Source: Pararhizobium sp. YC-54 (GTDB taxonomy: Bacteria > Pseudomonadota > Alphaproteobacteria > Rhizobiales > Rhizobiaceae). Taken from it: a stretch of DNA of 64,000 bases. This document shows, in pieces, positions 42,217 to 49,117 of the stretch (position 1 is the first letter of the stretch; the number at the start of each line of letters is the position of its first letter). The stretch lies in NCBI RefSeq assembly GCF_025847205.1, contig NZ_JAOYTH010000002.1, forward strand, positions 1 to 64,000, in the 5' to 3' direction. A program made the translations under genes and the position numbers. The notes beneath the pieces were generated by a model. It was not told where the DNA came from and ran no database searches. It saw nothing but the letters and a program-made list of their open reading frames with translations.

Positions 42217-42501
42217 ATGGACCGTAAAAAGCTTGAATACTCTTCGGCTGTTCGACGTCATTCTAGGTCGAGAGGCGTCAACGATATTGATGTCGGCATT
42301 TACGAAGGTCACCACTCACATGAGCCATCCCTATCTTTAAGTTCTCAGATGGGTTCCGATAAAAAAGACGAGACGATCGAGTTCTTGGTTGTAGCGGAGG
42401 ATTTCGAGGCTATCGCTACGGTTATGCTGCTCGCAAATCGCGAAATCGCTTTGGCAGCGTTTGCATCGGCCATAATTGCCACGAACCCTCTAGCGTTATA
42501 G
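42217..42501 (+). CDS. Unrecognised 94-aa protein
   Basis: ATG 42217 with GGAAGGG upstream opens a frame reading MDRKKLEYSSAVRRHSRSRG. The second half is a hydrophobic alpha-helical stretch (EFLVVAEDFEAIATVMLLAN...ALAAFASAIIA). Overlapping frames in the same region lack ribosome sites. No family recognised. Confidence 0.45.
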   Translation: MDRKKLEYSSAVRRHSRSRGVNDIDVGIYEGHHSHEPSLSLSSQMGSDKKDETIEFLVVAEDFEAIATVMLLANREIALAAFASAIIATNPLAL

Positions 42502-42588
42502 GCAATCGCATCGGCGAACCGGGCTGTAAGCCCGGCTCTCGGCGAATTTGCCAGGCAGTTACATTCCTTTGATTGGCATTCGAAACCA

Positions 42589-42894
42589 ATGAGCAAAACA
42601 GTATTTGACACTTTGACTGGCATGTACTTCACGGTCGATGACCCCGATGGAAGCTATGGCACGGGCCAAGTTATTCGCCTCGCTGCGGAGGGGGTTTACT
42701 TTATCCGCTTTGACGGCAACGAGGTGCCGCTACCCTTGGAACTAGCGTCGATCGGCGAGATGCTAGAGGCTACCGACGACGAGTACAAACGCTGGCGGTT
42801 CTTCGACACGGTCGAGGAAAGAGACAGATGGATCGAGTGGCTGGATGCTCCATCCAAGCCTCGTGTCATTTCGCTCGTGAAGCCGACAAAATGA
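42589..42894 (+). CDS. Unrecognised 101-aa protein
   Basis: Begins MSKTVFDTLTGMYFTVDDPD and has a small-domain character: strands (GTGQVIRLAAEGVYFIRFDG) followed by an acidic helix (EMLEATDDEYKRWRFFDTVE). Opposite-strand frames over the same bases look like shadows. The ribosome site is weak. Probably cargo; function unknown. Confidence 0.5.
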   Translation: MSKTVFDTLTGMYFTVDDPDGSYGTGQVIRLAAEGVYFIRFDGNEVPLPLELASIGEMLEATDDEYKRWRFFDTVEERDRWIEWLDAPSKPRVISLVKPTK

Positions 42895-43227
42895 CGGGTC
42901 TCGGGCATCTGGCCCTCCTGAAAATGAAACCCCGCCACCAGTGAAGGCGACGGGGCTACAGATTGCTACTGATGGGTACGGGAAGCCTCGTCCGTAACGA
43001 GGCGGATAGATGTCACCTCTTCCCGATCTATGCCGCGTGCTGCCGACGTTTCGCGTCTCGCTGGCGGCGTCTGATTCGGCCTAACTGCAGTCAAGCGTAA
43101 AAGAGCCTACGCCTTAAAAAGCAACGTGAAACCGACGCGGCCTGTGAACAGCAGGAATAACCTGCTCATTATTGACAGTTTTAGCGAGCACCAAAGAAAA
43201 TGGTTGTGTGTCCGATTGGCAACGCTG
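42895..43227. other. Gene-free stretch
   Basis: About 330 bp without a supported gene. It contains an imperfect CCCCG..CGGGG hairpin (42934-42956) and a short perfect hairpin GCAGG-AATAA-CCTGC near 43150. No promoter could be assigned. Confidence 0.4.
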
Positions 43228-43425
43228 CTAGATTAAACCCATCACAGAGGCGATTCGGCGGAGCAACTTTGTGCCAGGTACGGGGACTTTCGCATGGATC
43301 TCACCCTGATAGCGGGCCCATGTTAAAGACTTGATGCGTTCGCGAGCCTCCGCCGGCGACTTCGCGAGAATTTCAATTCCCCAATCCGAACCATCATGCC
43401 GGTATTCGAAAAGATACCGGTTCAT
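43228..43425 (-). CDS. Small rhizobial protein of unknown function
   Basis: A 65-aa protein starting MNRYLFEYRHDGSDWGIEIL. ATG 43425 is used because the earlier ATG (43458) would overlap the divergent YegP-like start. The sequence EILAKSPAEARERIKSLTWA and YQGEIHAKVPVPG recurs in short rhizobial proteins. Strand-helix fold; function unknown. Confidence 0.65.
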   Translation of the reverse strand: MNRYLFEYRHDGSDWGIEILAKSPAEARERIKSLTWARYQGEIHAKVPVPGTKLLRRIASVMGLI

Positions 43426-43456
43426 CTTATCGTCTGACGAAAAGGACATATCAGAC

Positions 43457-43627
43457 ATGTTTTATTACCTCTACAAAGACGCAGGTCTTCAGTGGCGCTG
43501 GACGCTTTACGCCAGCAACAATCGTAAAATCGCAAATTCCGGCGAGGGATATCACAACCGGGTTGACTGCATTGCAGCCATTAACCTGGTGAAGGGATCG
43601 GGATCAACTCCCATTCGCGAAAGCTGA
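43457..43627 (+). CDS. DUF1508 (YegP-like) protein
   Basis: A 56-aa single DUF1508 unit: QWRWTLYASNNRKIANSGEG then NRVDCIAAINLVKGSG, matching the YegP repeat, one copy where E. coli YegP has two. ATG 43457 with AAGGA upstream; longer ORF rejected. Followed by a strong terminator. Confidence 0.75.
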   Translation: MFYYLYKDAGLQWRWTLYASNNRKIANSGEGYHNRVDCIAAINLVKGSGSTPIRES

Positions 43628-43662
43628 TCCCGCTGTTCGGTTAACTCTCACATTAACCTCTT

Positions 43663-43689
43663 GGGCCCTGTTACCGCAGGGCCCTCTTT
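43663..43689 (+). terminator. Rho-independent terminator
   Basis: A perfect 8-bp stem GGGCCCTG / CAGGGCCC with loop TTACCG, then TCTTT. 36 bp after the stop of the DUF1508 gene. Confidence 0.8.
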
Positions 43690-43762
43690 AATTGTAGGGC
43701 CGAAGGTGTAAAAGAAAACCTTCCATTGGATCCGCATTTATTTTCCTATGCGTCTCCACATG

Positions 43763-43860
43763 TTTTCCACACGCACGGCCAGCAGAAACTCTGTTTCAAA
43801 TGAGGTAGATGGCTTCGCTTGCGTAAGGCTTTCCACAGATTGTGGTAGAAGTTTTCCACA
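43763..43860. other. Cluster of DnaA-box-like sites; candidate origin or regulatory region
   Basis: Two exact matches to the relaxed DnaA box TTWTNCACA (TTTTCCACA at 43763-43771 and 43852-43860) and one near match (CTTTCCACA, 43829-43837), all in the same orientation, in the 220-bp gene-free stretch downstream of the early operon. Chance alone could give one; three in 98 bp suggests host DnaA binding for replication start. Confidence 0.45.
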
Positions 43861-43910
43861 GCCCACGACCCACTCATATCACAATTTGACTATTGGTCGT
43901 TCCACCGAAT

Positions 43911-44492
43911 TCACCGCGCCCGGATTTCCCGGTGATCGAGTACCCGGCGCTGAGCGTGGGCAGGGTCGATTTGCGGCTTGGCATCCTCGCTGCGCCAGTG
44001 CTTGACGCAACTTTCGGACGTTACCGTTTGTGGAGCGATATCTGGCTGATTTTCGGACACCTGTAAATCCGCACTGTCAAGCCGAATAGCATGGTTCCGG
44101 TTTAGATTGTTCGCAATACGTTGACAGACAGCGGTTACAGCACGGCGCAACGTTCGTTCGTTTAAATCATTTTCTGCTGCAAAGGCTGAGACCTTCAGCC
44201 CTTTGCGAACTTTCACCCAAGACCAAGCGTAGATCAGTTTCCGATCAGACTGCTCTGGCAGGGCATTAATCCACGCCCAGACCTGCTCCATTCGCCCCAG
44301 AGCGCCCGCGGAGACGGTTTTGCGATAGTAGGCCGCTCCATACCCATAGCCCTCCCCTGGATCGCGTACAGGTTCCGGCATGGCGTTGCCGAAAGCTTGC
44401 GGGCCTCGCGCAGATGGCGATAGCCGGAGCGCCTCTGCCATCTCCAGGATCCGCTCCTCAACTGCCTTCGCTGTCCAATCCTCAAACTTCAT
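43911..44492 (-). CDS. DUF6362-type phage protein
   Basis: A 193-aa protein. MEQVWAWINALPEQSDRKLI then SWVKVRKGLKVSAFAAENDLNE matches the DUF6362 phage family (helix-turn-helix near 110-135: DLNERTLRRAVTAVCQRI). Start overlaps the preceding stop by 4 bp (ATGA). Last gene of the early operon, beside the DnaA boxes. Probably DNA-binding, role unproven. Confidence 0.7.
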   Translation of the reverse strand: MKFEDWTAKAVEERILEMAEALRLSPSARGPQAFGNAMPEPVRDPGEGYGYGAAYYRKTVSAGALGRMEQVWAWINALPEQSDRKLIYAWSWVKVRKGLKVSAFAAENDLNERTLRRAVTAVCQRIANNLNRNHAIRLDSADLQVSENQPDIAPQTVTSESCVKHWRSEDAKPQIDPAHAQRRVLDHREIRAR

Positions 44493-44941
44493 GCGGCGTC
44501 TCCGATCATCTCGAGCATGTCGCCCTGGACGGGCTGAAAGAATTTCACTGAAATCAGAACGAGTAGTACGTCGCTGGCTGGGATACCGCAGCGCATCGCC
44601 TTGGCTTTCCGGCGCAGGCTGCCGAGGTTGATGGAATCAAAGTCGGCGACGAGCGTGCGCCGATTGATCAGGTCGGGGTTTTGAGCAAGCAGGCGAGAGA
44701 CCGCCTTGAGCATGTCGGCATAAAGCTCCCGGGCGTTCTGCCTCGTGCCGGTCATGAGCTGCAGGACGAGACGCAAATGCCCCTCCCCGTGTTTGGCGCC
44801 GATCTCGCGCACCGTCGGCTTGCAGTAGCATTCGAACGGCCGACGGCTGGCCGGACTGTGGAGACGTGCGTCGACCAAGCGCACATTACATTCCCGGGCA
44901 ACCTTGTAGACGTCGCATCGGTGGGCACTCGGGTGAATCAT
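44489..44941 (-). CDS. Unrecognised early phage protein
   Basis: A 150-aa basic protein from ATG 44941 (GGGAGGG upstream). ARECNVRLVDARLHSPASRR, then GHLRLVLQLMTGTRQNAREL and DMLKAVSRLLAQNP; helical, one Cys pair (ECYCKP). ATGA overlap with the following gene couples them. No family recognised. Confidence 0.6.
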   Translation of the reverse strand: MIHPSAHRCDVYKVARECNVRLVDARLHSPASRRPFECYCKPTVREIGAKHGEGHLRLVLQLMTGTRQNARELYADMLKAVSRLLAQNPDLINRRTLVADFDSINLGSLRRKAKAMRCGIPASDVLLVLISVKFFQPVQGDMLEMIGDAA

Positions 44942-45009
44942 TACGCCCTCCCGAAGGAACAAATATTAGCGTTCACCGTTATTCCCACGGCTCTTGGAGG
45001 AGCCCACAG

Positions 45010-45276
45010 ATGTTCATTGAAACGGAAATGAACTGCAGCAATATTTGTTGGGCAACGCCCGTGCGAGTGCGGGTTGGCCGCGGTGTGCAGCTTGATATCG
45101 ACGGCCCTCATTCCGCGCTGAACACTATGACGCAGAGATGGCCCCCGACGCGCGGAGAACATTACGAACGCGCACGCAATCTCTGTATGGCTGCGCTGGG
45201 AAGACGCGTCTCCGCTGCCGCCATTCGAGACGACTTCGTCGCTGCGTGTGCGGAAGCAGGGGTACTCGCCGATTAA
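45010..45276 (+). CDS. DUF982 protein, first of a tandem pair
   Basis: An 88-aa protein at ATG 45010 with GGAGGAG upstream. VRVRVGRGVQLDIDGPHSAL, then LTMTQRWP-type strand and ARNLCMAALGRRVSAAAIRD fit DUF982, a paralogous family largely confined to Rhizobiales. Separated from the second copy by three bases. On the + strand within the - strand early region. Function unknown. Confidence 0.8.
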   Translation: MFIETEMNCSNICWATPVRVRVGRGVQLDIDGPHSALNTMTQRWPPTRGEHYERARNLCMAALGRRVSAAAIRDDFVAACAEAGVLAD

Positions 45277-45279
45277 GCC

Positions 45280-45540
45280 ATGACCAAGATCATCCACATC
45301 GATCTCCGGTCGAGATGGGTAGATTCGGTACGAGTGAGGGCGGCCGACGGTAGGATAGACAATATCGTCGGCCCGGGAGACGCGCTCTCCTTCCTTGTGA
45401 CCAGGTGGAACCGGCACAAAGGACCGTCCTACAGAATCGCCCGCAGGTCCTGCCAAGAAGCTTTGCGGGGGAACAGCGTGTCGACGCTGGCCCGTATGCA
45501 TTTCATTACCGCGTGCCTCGACGCCAATATTCTTGAGTGA
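45280..45540 (+). CDS. DUF982 protein, second of a tandem pair
   Basis: An 86-aa protein with the same layout as its neighbour: VDSVRVRAADGRIDNIVGPG, then LVTRWNRHKGPSYRIARRS and CQEALRGN-VSTLARMHFI. Overall similarity to the neighbour is low, so the duplication is old or the two were acquired separately. Three-base spacing suggests one transcript. Confidence 0.75.
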   Translation: MTKIIHIDLRSRWVDSVRVRAADGRIDNIVGPGDALSFLVTRWNRHKGPSYRIARRSCQEALRGNSVSTLARMHFITACLDANILE

Positions 45541-45566
45541 AACCCACAGCACACCTTCTTGACGGG

Positions 45567-46019
45567 TCAAATTTCGCCCCTCGCCGCCTTCTCAGCCAAG
45601 TATACAGCCGGGTCGATACGCTTGCCTTCCGACGCGGGACCGAACGTCCCGAGCTTGTGATCGCGATAGGCCCGCTCACCGGCCGGATCGAACTTGCCCA
45701 TGGCACCGGAGCGAATCCAGCCAACGGCCTTGCCCGCGTTCACCTTCAGGCGGTGCTCTTCTTGCGCCGGCGTCAGCTTGCGTTGCTGGCGCTCCTTGCG
45801 GCGGGCCTTCTTCGACTTCTTCTCAGGCTTGCCCCACAGGACCTTCTTGTTTGGCTTCACGCGTTCCGGCGGCCGGTTGCTGCCGACGTTGTCGAGACGA
45901 TCGAGAGCCTTCCATGCGGCGGCGTTGGTATCGAATGGACCTTCAACGACCTTGCCGTACTGGTCGGTGATCTCGAAGTGAAAGTCGTCCTTTCGACTTA
46001 CGTTGAGGATCTGTGTCAT
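45567..46019 (-). CDS. Unrecognised basic early protein
   Basis: A 150-aa protein. N-terminal KDDFHFEITDQYGKVVEGPF then a very basic middle (KPEKKSKKARRKERQQRKLT) and LKVNAGKAVGWIRSGAMGKF. The basic helix suggests nucleic-acid contact. No family recognised. Confidence 0.6.
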   Translation of the reverse strand: MTQILNVSRKDDFHFEITDQYGKVVEGPFDTNAAAWKALDRLDNVGSNRPPERVKPNKKVLWGKPEKKSKKARRKERQQRKLTPAQEEHRLKVNAGKAVGWIRSGAMGKFDPAGERAYRDHKLGTFGPASEGKRIDPAVYLAEKAARGEI

Positions 46020-46080
46020 GAGCGAAACTCCCGCTTGCGGAGCAGTATGCGCAGCTTCAGTTTCAGGATATCGAGCCAGA

Positions 46081-46542
46081 TCACGGTGTTTTTCCCCTGG
46101 TTGGAGCGGCGAAGACGTGCGGGAGCGCCGCGTGGATTTCCTTGAGCGCCTGCGCCTCGCGCTTATTCGCGTAGGTCTTAATTAGCCGAGCGGCTTCTTG
46201 CTCGATGTCCTTTGTGGCCCTAACGCCGATCGCGTGAAACTTGTCGCGAAGTTCGATTGCCTGCGCCTCCGTGTCGAACGCCTGGACGACGTTCTCGCGT
46301 GGATACCGGCACAGATCGGTTTCCGCTGCGCCGCGGCGCCAAGACTTCGCGAGGTAAGTCTTAGGCATGATCTTTGTGGGCCGATGCACGACGAAGATTT
46401 CACCAAAGCGGTGGCCGTCCCATCCCCCGCCCCAAGTCGTGAAGCCCTCCAGCCATTCCGCCAGGTCGGAACCGGGGTAGAAGTAAGGCTGGTCAAAGGC
46501 CAGCACCAACTGTCCTGGTTTGATATCGATGAATTGGGTCAT
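46081..46542 (-). CDS. Unrecognised early protein
   Basis: A 153-aa protein beginning MTQFIDIKPGQLVLAFDQPY, containing LEGFTTWGGGWDGHRFGEIF and a helical end (AARLIKTYANKREAQALKEI). Start overlaps the preceding stop (ATGA). The tryptophan-glycine-rich middle is distinctive but I cannot place it. Confidence 0.6.
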   Translation of the reverse strand: MTQFIDIKPGQLVLAFDQPYFYPGSDLAEWLEGFTTWGGGWDGHRFGEIFVVHRPTKIMPKTYLAKSWRRGAAETDLCRYPRENVVQAFDTEAQAIELRDKFHAIGVRATKDIEQEAARLIKTYANKREAQALKEIHAALPHVFAAPTRGKTP

Positions 46543-46817
46543 GCGGCACCGTCCGGGGCTTGGCCCGTCTGTGGGACAAGGTAGTCACGGCGCAGGTACT
46601 CCTGCTGAACCGCATCGCGGAAACCATGGATCTCCCGGCGAACTGTTTCCTCGGGAAGGCCCAACGCCTCGAGCTTCTCCCGAAAGTGCGTGACCGTCTT
46701 GCGCCAGTAGGCGTCTCGGGTCGGCTGGTTGGCCGAAGACTGCAGCACTTCCATGCACCGGCGGATCTTGCCGACCCGTGCGGCCAGCGGAAATGGGATA
46801 ATCTGGCAATCGGTCAT
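46539..46817 (-). CDS. DUF6074-like early protein
   Basis: A 92-aa protein from ATG 46817. QIIPFPLAARVGKIRRCMEV is the conserved opening of the DUF6074 rhizobial family, followed by helices (YWRKTVTHFREKLEALGLPE). Couples on both sides through ATGA overlaps. Function unknown. Confidence 0.65.
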   Translation of the reverse strand: MTDCQIIPFPLAARVGKIRRCMEVLQSSANQPTRDAYWRKTVTHFREKLEALGLPEETVRREIHGFRDAVQQEYLRRDYLVPQTGQAPDGAA

Positions 46818-46999
46818 GCAGCTTTCCTCTTCATGGGAAGGACAGTGGCGATGCCGCTCGGTCGAGGGATACCGTAGGCTTTCTCGATCCGTATGCGCCG
46901 AAGCATCGCAGGCAGAGCGTCGATGATGTTGCCGCCTTTCGGAAGATTGATGATGATCTGGCCATGAGCCCATGCGAAAAGATCGGGTTCGTCGGTCAT
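46814..46999 (-). CDS. Small early protein
   Basis: A 61-aa protein, MTDEPDLFAWAHGQIIINLP, then a basic helix MLRRIRIEKAYGIPRPSG and a lysine-rich end (MKRKAA). Starts and stops inside ATGA overlaps. No family recognised. Confidence 0.6.
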   Translation of the reverse strand: MTDEPDLFAWAHGQIIINLPKGGNIIDALPAMLRRIRIEKAYGIPRPSGIATVLPMKRKAA

Positions 47000-47751
47000 G
47001 CCGCAAGCTCCCTGATGATTTCCGGTGTGAGTTTGTTTTCAGCCATAAGGCCGAGCGCCCAAGTCAGACGCGACTTGTCGCTTACGATGTGAAACAGCCA
47101 TCGGCGGGCTTGTTCCGGGTCTTCAGGGGGGATTAGAACCGCTGGTTCGATAGGTACTTCTTTTCCCAAGAGACTATCTTGGGTCAGTTCCTTGTTCAGT
47201 GCGGAACCTAGTGTGTCTACAGTGTTCCCTATAGTGTTAGCAGGACCAGCATAGTCCCCTATATACGGGACCAACACAGTCCCCTCATACGGGACCAACA
47301 TAGTCCCCTGTTGCCGCCTTGCAACGCGTAGGCGCTCCGGCTCCGATATTGGGTGGGAAAGCCTGAACTTGTATTTCTCGAAGGTTTCGAACGCCCAAAA
47401 CATATCGAGCTTGTAAACCACGGCTCGCATAGTCTTTCGCCCTAACTCCTTGATCAGTTCCAGGGTTTCAGGCTGCAGCTCATCCATCCGCTTGCGCTTG
47501 ATTGCGCCGCTGGCTTGAAGCGCGTCGAGGCTGTCCCTCACCTTGCGAGGATGAGATACCCGAGCCCATTGAGCGATTGTATGTTGCGAAGGAAACGCCA
47601 GGCGGGTTTCGCCATGCATATGCTGCATCAAGCAGTTTGCGACCCGCAGATCGCGCGGTTTTTCCGAGTGGCTGTCATGCACACTGCATGCTGTGAGCCA
47701 GTCGTACCGAGTAAGGTCCTTGTACTCTTTCGTCCATGGAGGGGTGCTCAT
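46996..47751 (-). CDS. Winged-helix replication-type protein
   Basis: A 251-aa protein. Residues 38-90 form a winged HTH (NCLMQHMHGETRLAFPSQHT, then RKVRDSLDALQASGAIKRKR) of the kind found in phage replication initiators and replisome organisers. Its central coding sequence (47242-47309) contains three near-identical iterons. The C-terminal helices (EDPEQARRWLFHIVSDKSRL) could recruit a helicase loader. Position inside the early operon supports replication. No ATPase or primase motif, so helicase must come from the host. Confidence 0.65.
   Translation of the reverse strand: MSTPPWTKEYKDLTRYDWLTACSVHDSHSEKPRDLRVANCLMQHMHGETRLAFPSQHTIAQWARVSHPRKVRDSLDALQASGAIKRKRMDELQPETLELIKELGRKTMRAVVYKLDMFWAFETFEKYKFRLSHPISEPERLRVARRQQGTMLVPYEGTVLVPYIGDYAGPANTIGNTVDTLGSALNKELTQDSLLGKEVPIEPAVLIPPEDPEQARRWLFHIVSDKSRLTWALGLMAENKLTPEIIRELAA
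47242..47309. repeat. Three iterons inside the replication-type gene
   Basis: Three 19-bp units of the form (G/A)GGACCA(A/G)CA(T/C)AGTCCCCT at 47242-47260, 47267-47285 and 47291-47309, each containing GGAC...GTCC inverted arms. The periods are 25 and 24 bp, so the first unit is out of reading phase with the other two: conservation is at DNA level. Candidate phage origin within its own initiator gene, as in lambdoid phages. Confidence 0.6.
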
Positions 47752-47942
47752 GCCATCGCCCTCCGAAGAAAACGCATGTCACCGGCCAGGTTGATGGCCT
47801 CGCATGCCAGCCGAGGTTTCAGACCGAAGCGAGCTTTCATCTCGATGACGATCGGATGCGGCGGATTGGATTGATCAGCAAGCCAGCGCGCGGCCTCTTC
47901 GACCGCGGCTGAGTGTTGATGCATCGAAGGTGTCAATGCCAT
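47748..47942 (-). CDS. Small early protein
   Basis: A 64-aa protein from ATG 47942. HQHSAAVEEAARWLADQSNP then MKARFGLKPRLACEAINLAG gives two helices of a possible HTH. Frequent beside replication genes in rhizobial phages. Overlaps the upstream gene by 10 bp. Confidence 0.6.
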   Translation of the reverse strand: MALTPSMHQHSAAVEEAARWLADQSNPPHPIVIEMKARFGLKPRLACEAINLAGDMRFLRRAMA

Positions 47943-48157
47943 TCGTCGTCGCCTCCGCTGTAGTCTGTCTCGTCGCCGTTGGACATTTCGACATCTGCAA
48001 CCATCTGGCCGTTGATGAAGATGCATGTCCCGATGGATGGCTCGTCGTCGGCCGTGTCTTCGAGGTCGGGATCGCCGTCGACCAGATCGAGCAGGGCAAT
48101 CAGCTCTTCAATCTTGGCTTCAAGGCGCTGGCGGGTTTCGAGTATGGCGGGCGTCAT
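47933..48157 (-). CDS. Small acidic early protein
   Basis: A 74-aa protein: helical start (ETRQRLEAKIEELIALLDLV), then acidic DGDPDLEDTADDEPS and a strand (CIFINGQMVADVEM). No family name known to me. Start overlaps the preceding stop by 4 bp. Confidence 0.6.
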   Translation of the reverse strand: MTPAILETRQRLEAKIEELIALLDLVDGDPDLEDTADDEPSIGTCIFINGQMVADVEMSNGDETDYSGGDDEWH

Positions 48158-48405
48158 ACGAGTTTCTCCCGACCGCGGTTTTTTTCGATGATGATGGCGC
48201 AGCGGGTGTCGTGATCGACGACGACCTTCCAGCTACCTCCTGGGGAAACCAATTCCATAGCGTCGGCCAAGCGTTGAGCCGCCTGCATTGCCAACAGGAG
48301 AGGATCGTCTTGCGGAGCAACTGCAGCGACAGCGACAACGACTGTCGGCGGGATAGTGACAGCGGCCATGAGGCCGAGAGCATTGCGGCGGGAGATCATG
48401 GTCAT
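48154..48405 (-). CDS. Small exported or membrane protein (Tat-like signal)
   Basis: An 83-aa protein. SRRNALGLMAAVTIPPTVVV has a twin-arginine-like motif followed by a hydrophobic stretch, so it is exported or membrane-inserted. The rest (LAMQAAQRLADAMELV, then GSWKVVVDHDTRCAIII) is a small alpha/beta unit. Coupled by ATGA overlaps. An exported product from an early operon is unusual. Confidence 0.6.
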   Translation of the reverse strand: MTMISRRNALGLMAAVTIPPTVVVAVAAVAPQDDPLLLAMQAAQRLADAMELVSPGGSWKVVVDHDTRCAIIIEKNRGREKLV

Positions 48406-48665
48406 GCCAGTTCCTCCCTGATTTCACCGATCCACTCACGGACGATCAGGAGCTTGTTGTTGATCTCTTCCGAGACGCTCTGGATCGCCCCCATGTGATC
48501 ACGATCGCCGATGCCGGAAGCAGCCATGAAAATGGCCTCGTTAAGGAGGCGGGCGGAGCAGGCCATGTCCTGAATGTCCATGAGACGAAACGATATCTTC
48601 TTGACGATGGGGTTTTCCGTGGTTGTCGGATCGCCCGATCCTGTGGTATTTGTCTGGCTGTTCAT
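48402..48665 (-). CDS. Unrecognised early protein
   Basis: An 87-aa protein from ATG 48665 (AGGATCAGGAA upstream), with LMDIQDMACSARLLNEAIFM then SEEINNKLLIVREWIGEIRE, all-helical. A GTG at 48830 in the same frame overlaps the previous stop as GTGA and would add 55 residues, filling the gap up to 48830; both starts are plausible. Function unknown. Confidence 0.6.
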   Translation of the reverse strand: MNSQTNTTGSGDPTTTENPIVKKISFRLMDIQDMACSARLLNEAIFMAASGIGDRDHMGAIQSVSEEINNKLLIVREWIGEIREELA

Positions 48666-48826
48666 TTCCTGATCCTTCCGGTGATTGATTGAACCACGGT
48701 CCGGAGAGGTTGCCGCCTCTGCCGGGCCTTTTGCGTTCTGCTTGGCCGCCGCGAGAATGTCATTCGCGGCCGACAAGGGGTTGTCATTCGGTGACAAGGG
48801 CTTGGGTTTTCGCGCCAAGGTCGCCT

Positions 48827-49015
48827 TCACGCCGCTGTCTCCATGAAGAACGCGATCAGCTTGCCACGCTCGATAACCCAGCGGCCGCCGACCTTTTTCG
48901 CGGGGATCGCACCCGTGGTGAGCAGGTGGAAAGTCACCCGAGGTGAACGCCCAATAAATTTTGCTATTTCGTCGGCTCCCCAAATCAATTCGATACTTTC
49001 GATTTTATGTTCCAT
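48827..49015 (-). CDS. Excisionase-fold DNA-binding protein, first gene of early operon
   Basis: A 62-aa protein, MEHKIESIELIWGADEIAKF with IGRSPRVTFHLLTTGAIPAK, then VGGRWVIERGKLIAFF: a complete HTH_17 unit with wing. ATG 49015; a longer frame starting at 49108 crosses the operator and is rejected. Divergent from the RHH regulator. Could be a Cro-like counter-repressor or excisionase. Confidence 0.7.
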   Translation of the reverse strand: MEHKIESIELIWGADEIAKFIGRSPRVTFHLLTTGAIPAKKVGGRWVIERGKLIAFFMETAA

Positions 49016-49049
49016 CGGTAACCTCGTGTTAACCAGCGGTGTGTCATTG

Positions 49050-49083
49050 ATGCCGCACGATATGTGTGTCACAGGTGCGGCAT
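49050..49083. promoter_or_regulatory. Candidate immunity operator between early operon and RHH regulator
   Basis: Perfect 9-bp inverted arms ATGCCGCAC / GTGCGGCAT with a 16-bp spacer, centred in the 102-bp divergent spacer. GTGTGTCA-like half motifs repeat at 49040-49046 and 49064-49071. Location fits control of both promoters by the tandem-RHH protein. Confidence 0.55.
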
Positions 49084-49117
49084 TGCTGTCAACTCCTGTG
49101 TGTGGCAAAGGTGGGGC

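Noticed and set aside
42056..42340. 94-aa + strand frame overlapping 42217-42501
   Set aside because: Weaker ribosome site and coding character than the overlapping frame.
47242..47309. CRISPR-like array
   Set aside because: Only three short units with 5-6 bp between them and no spacers; they lie inside a coding sequence. Iterons fit better.
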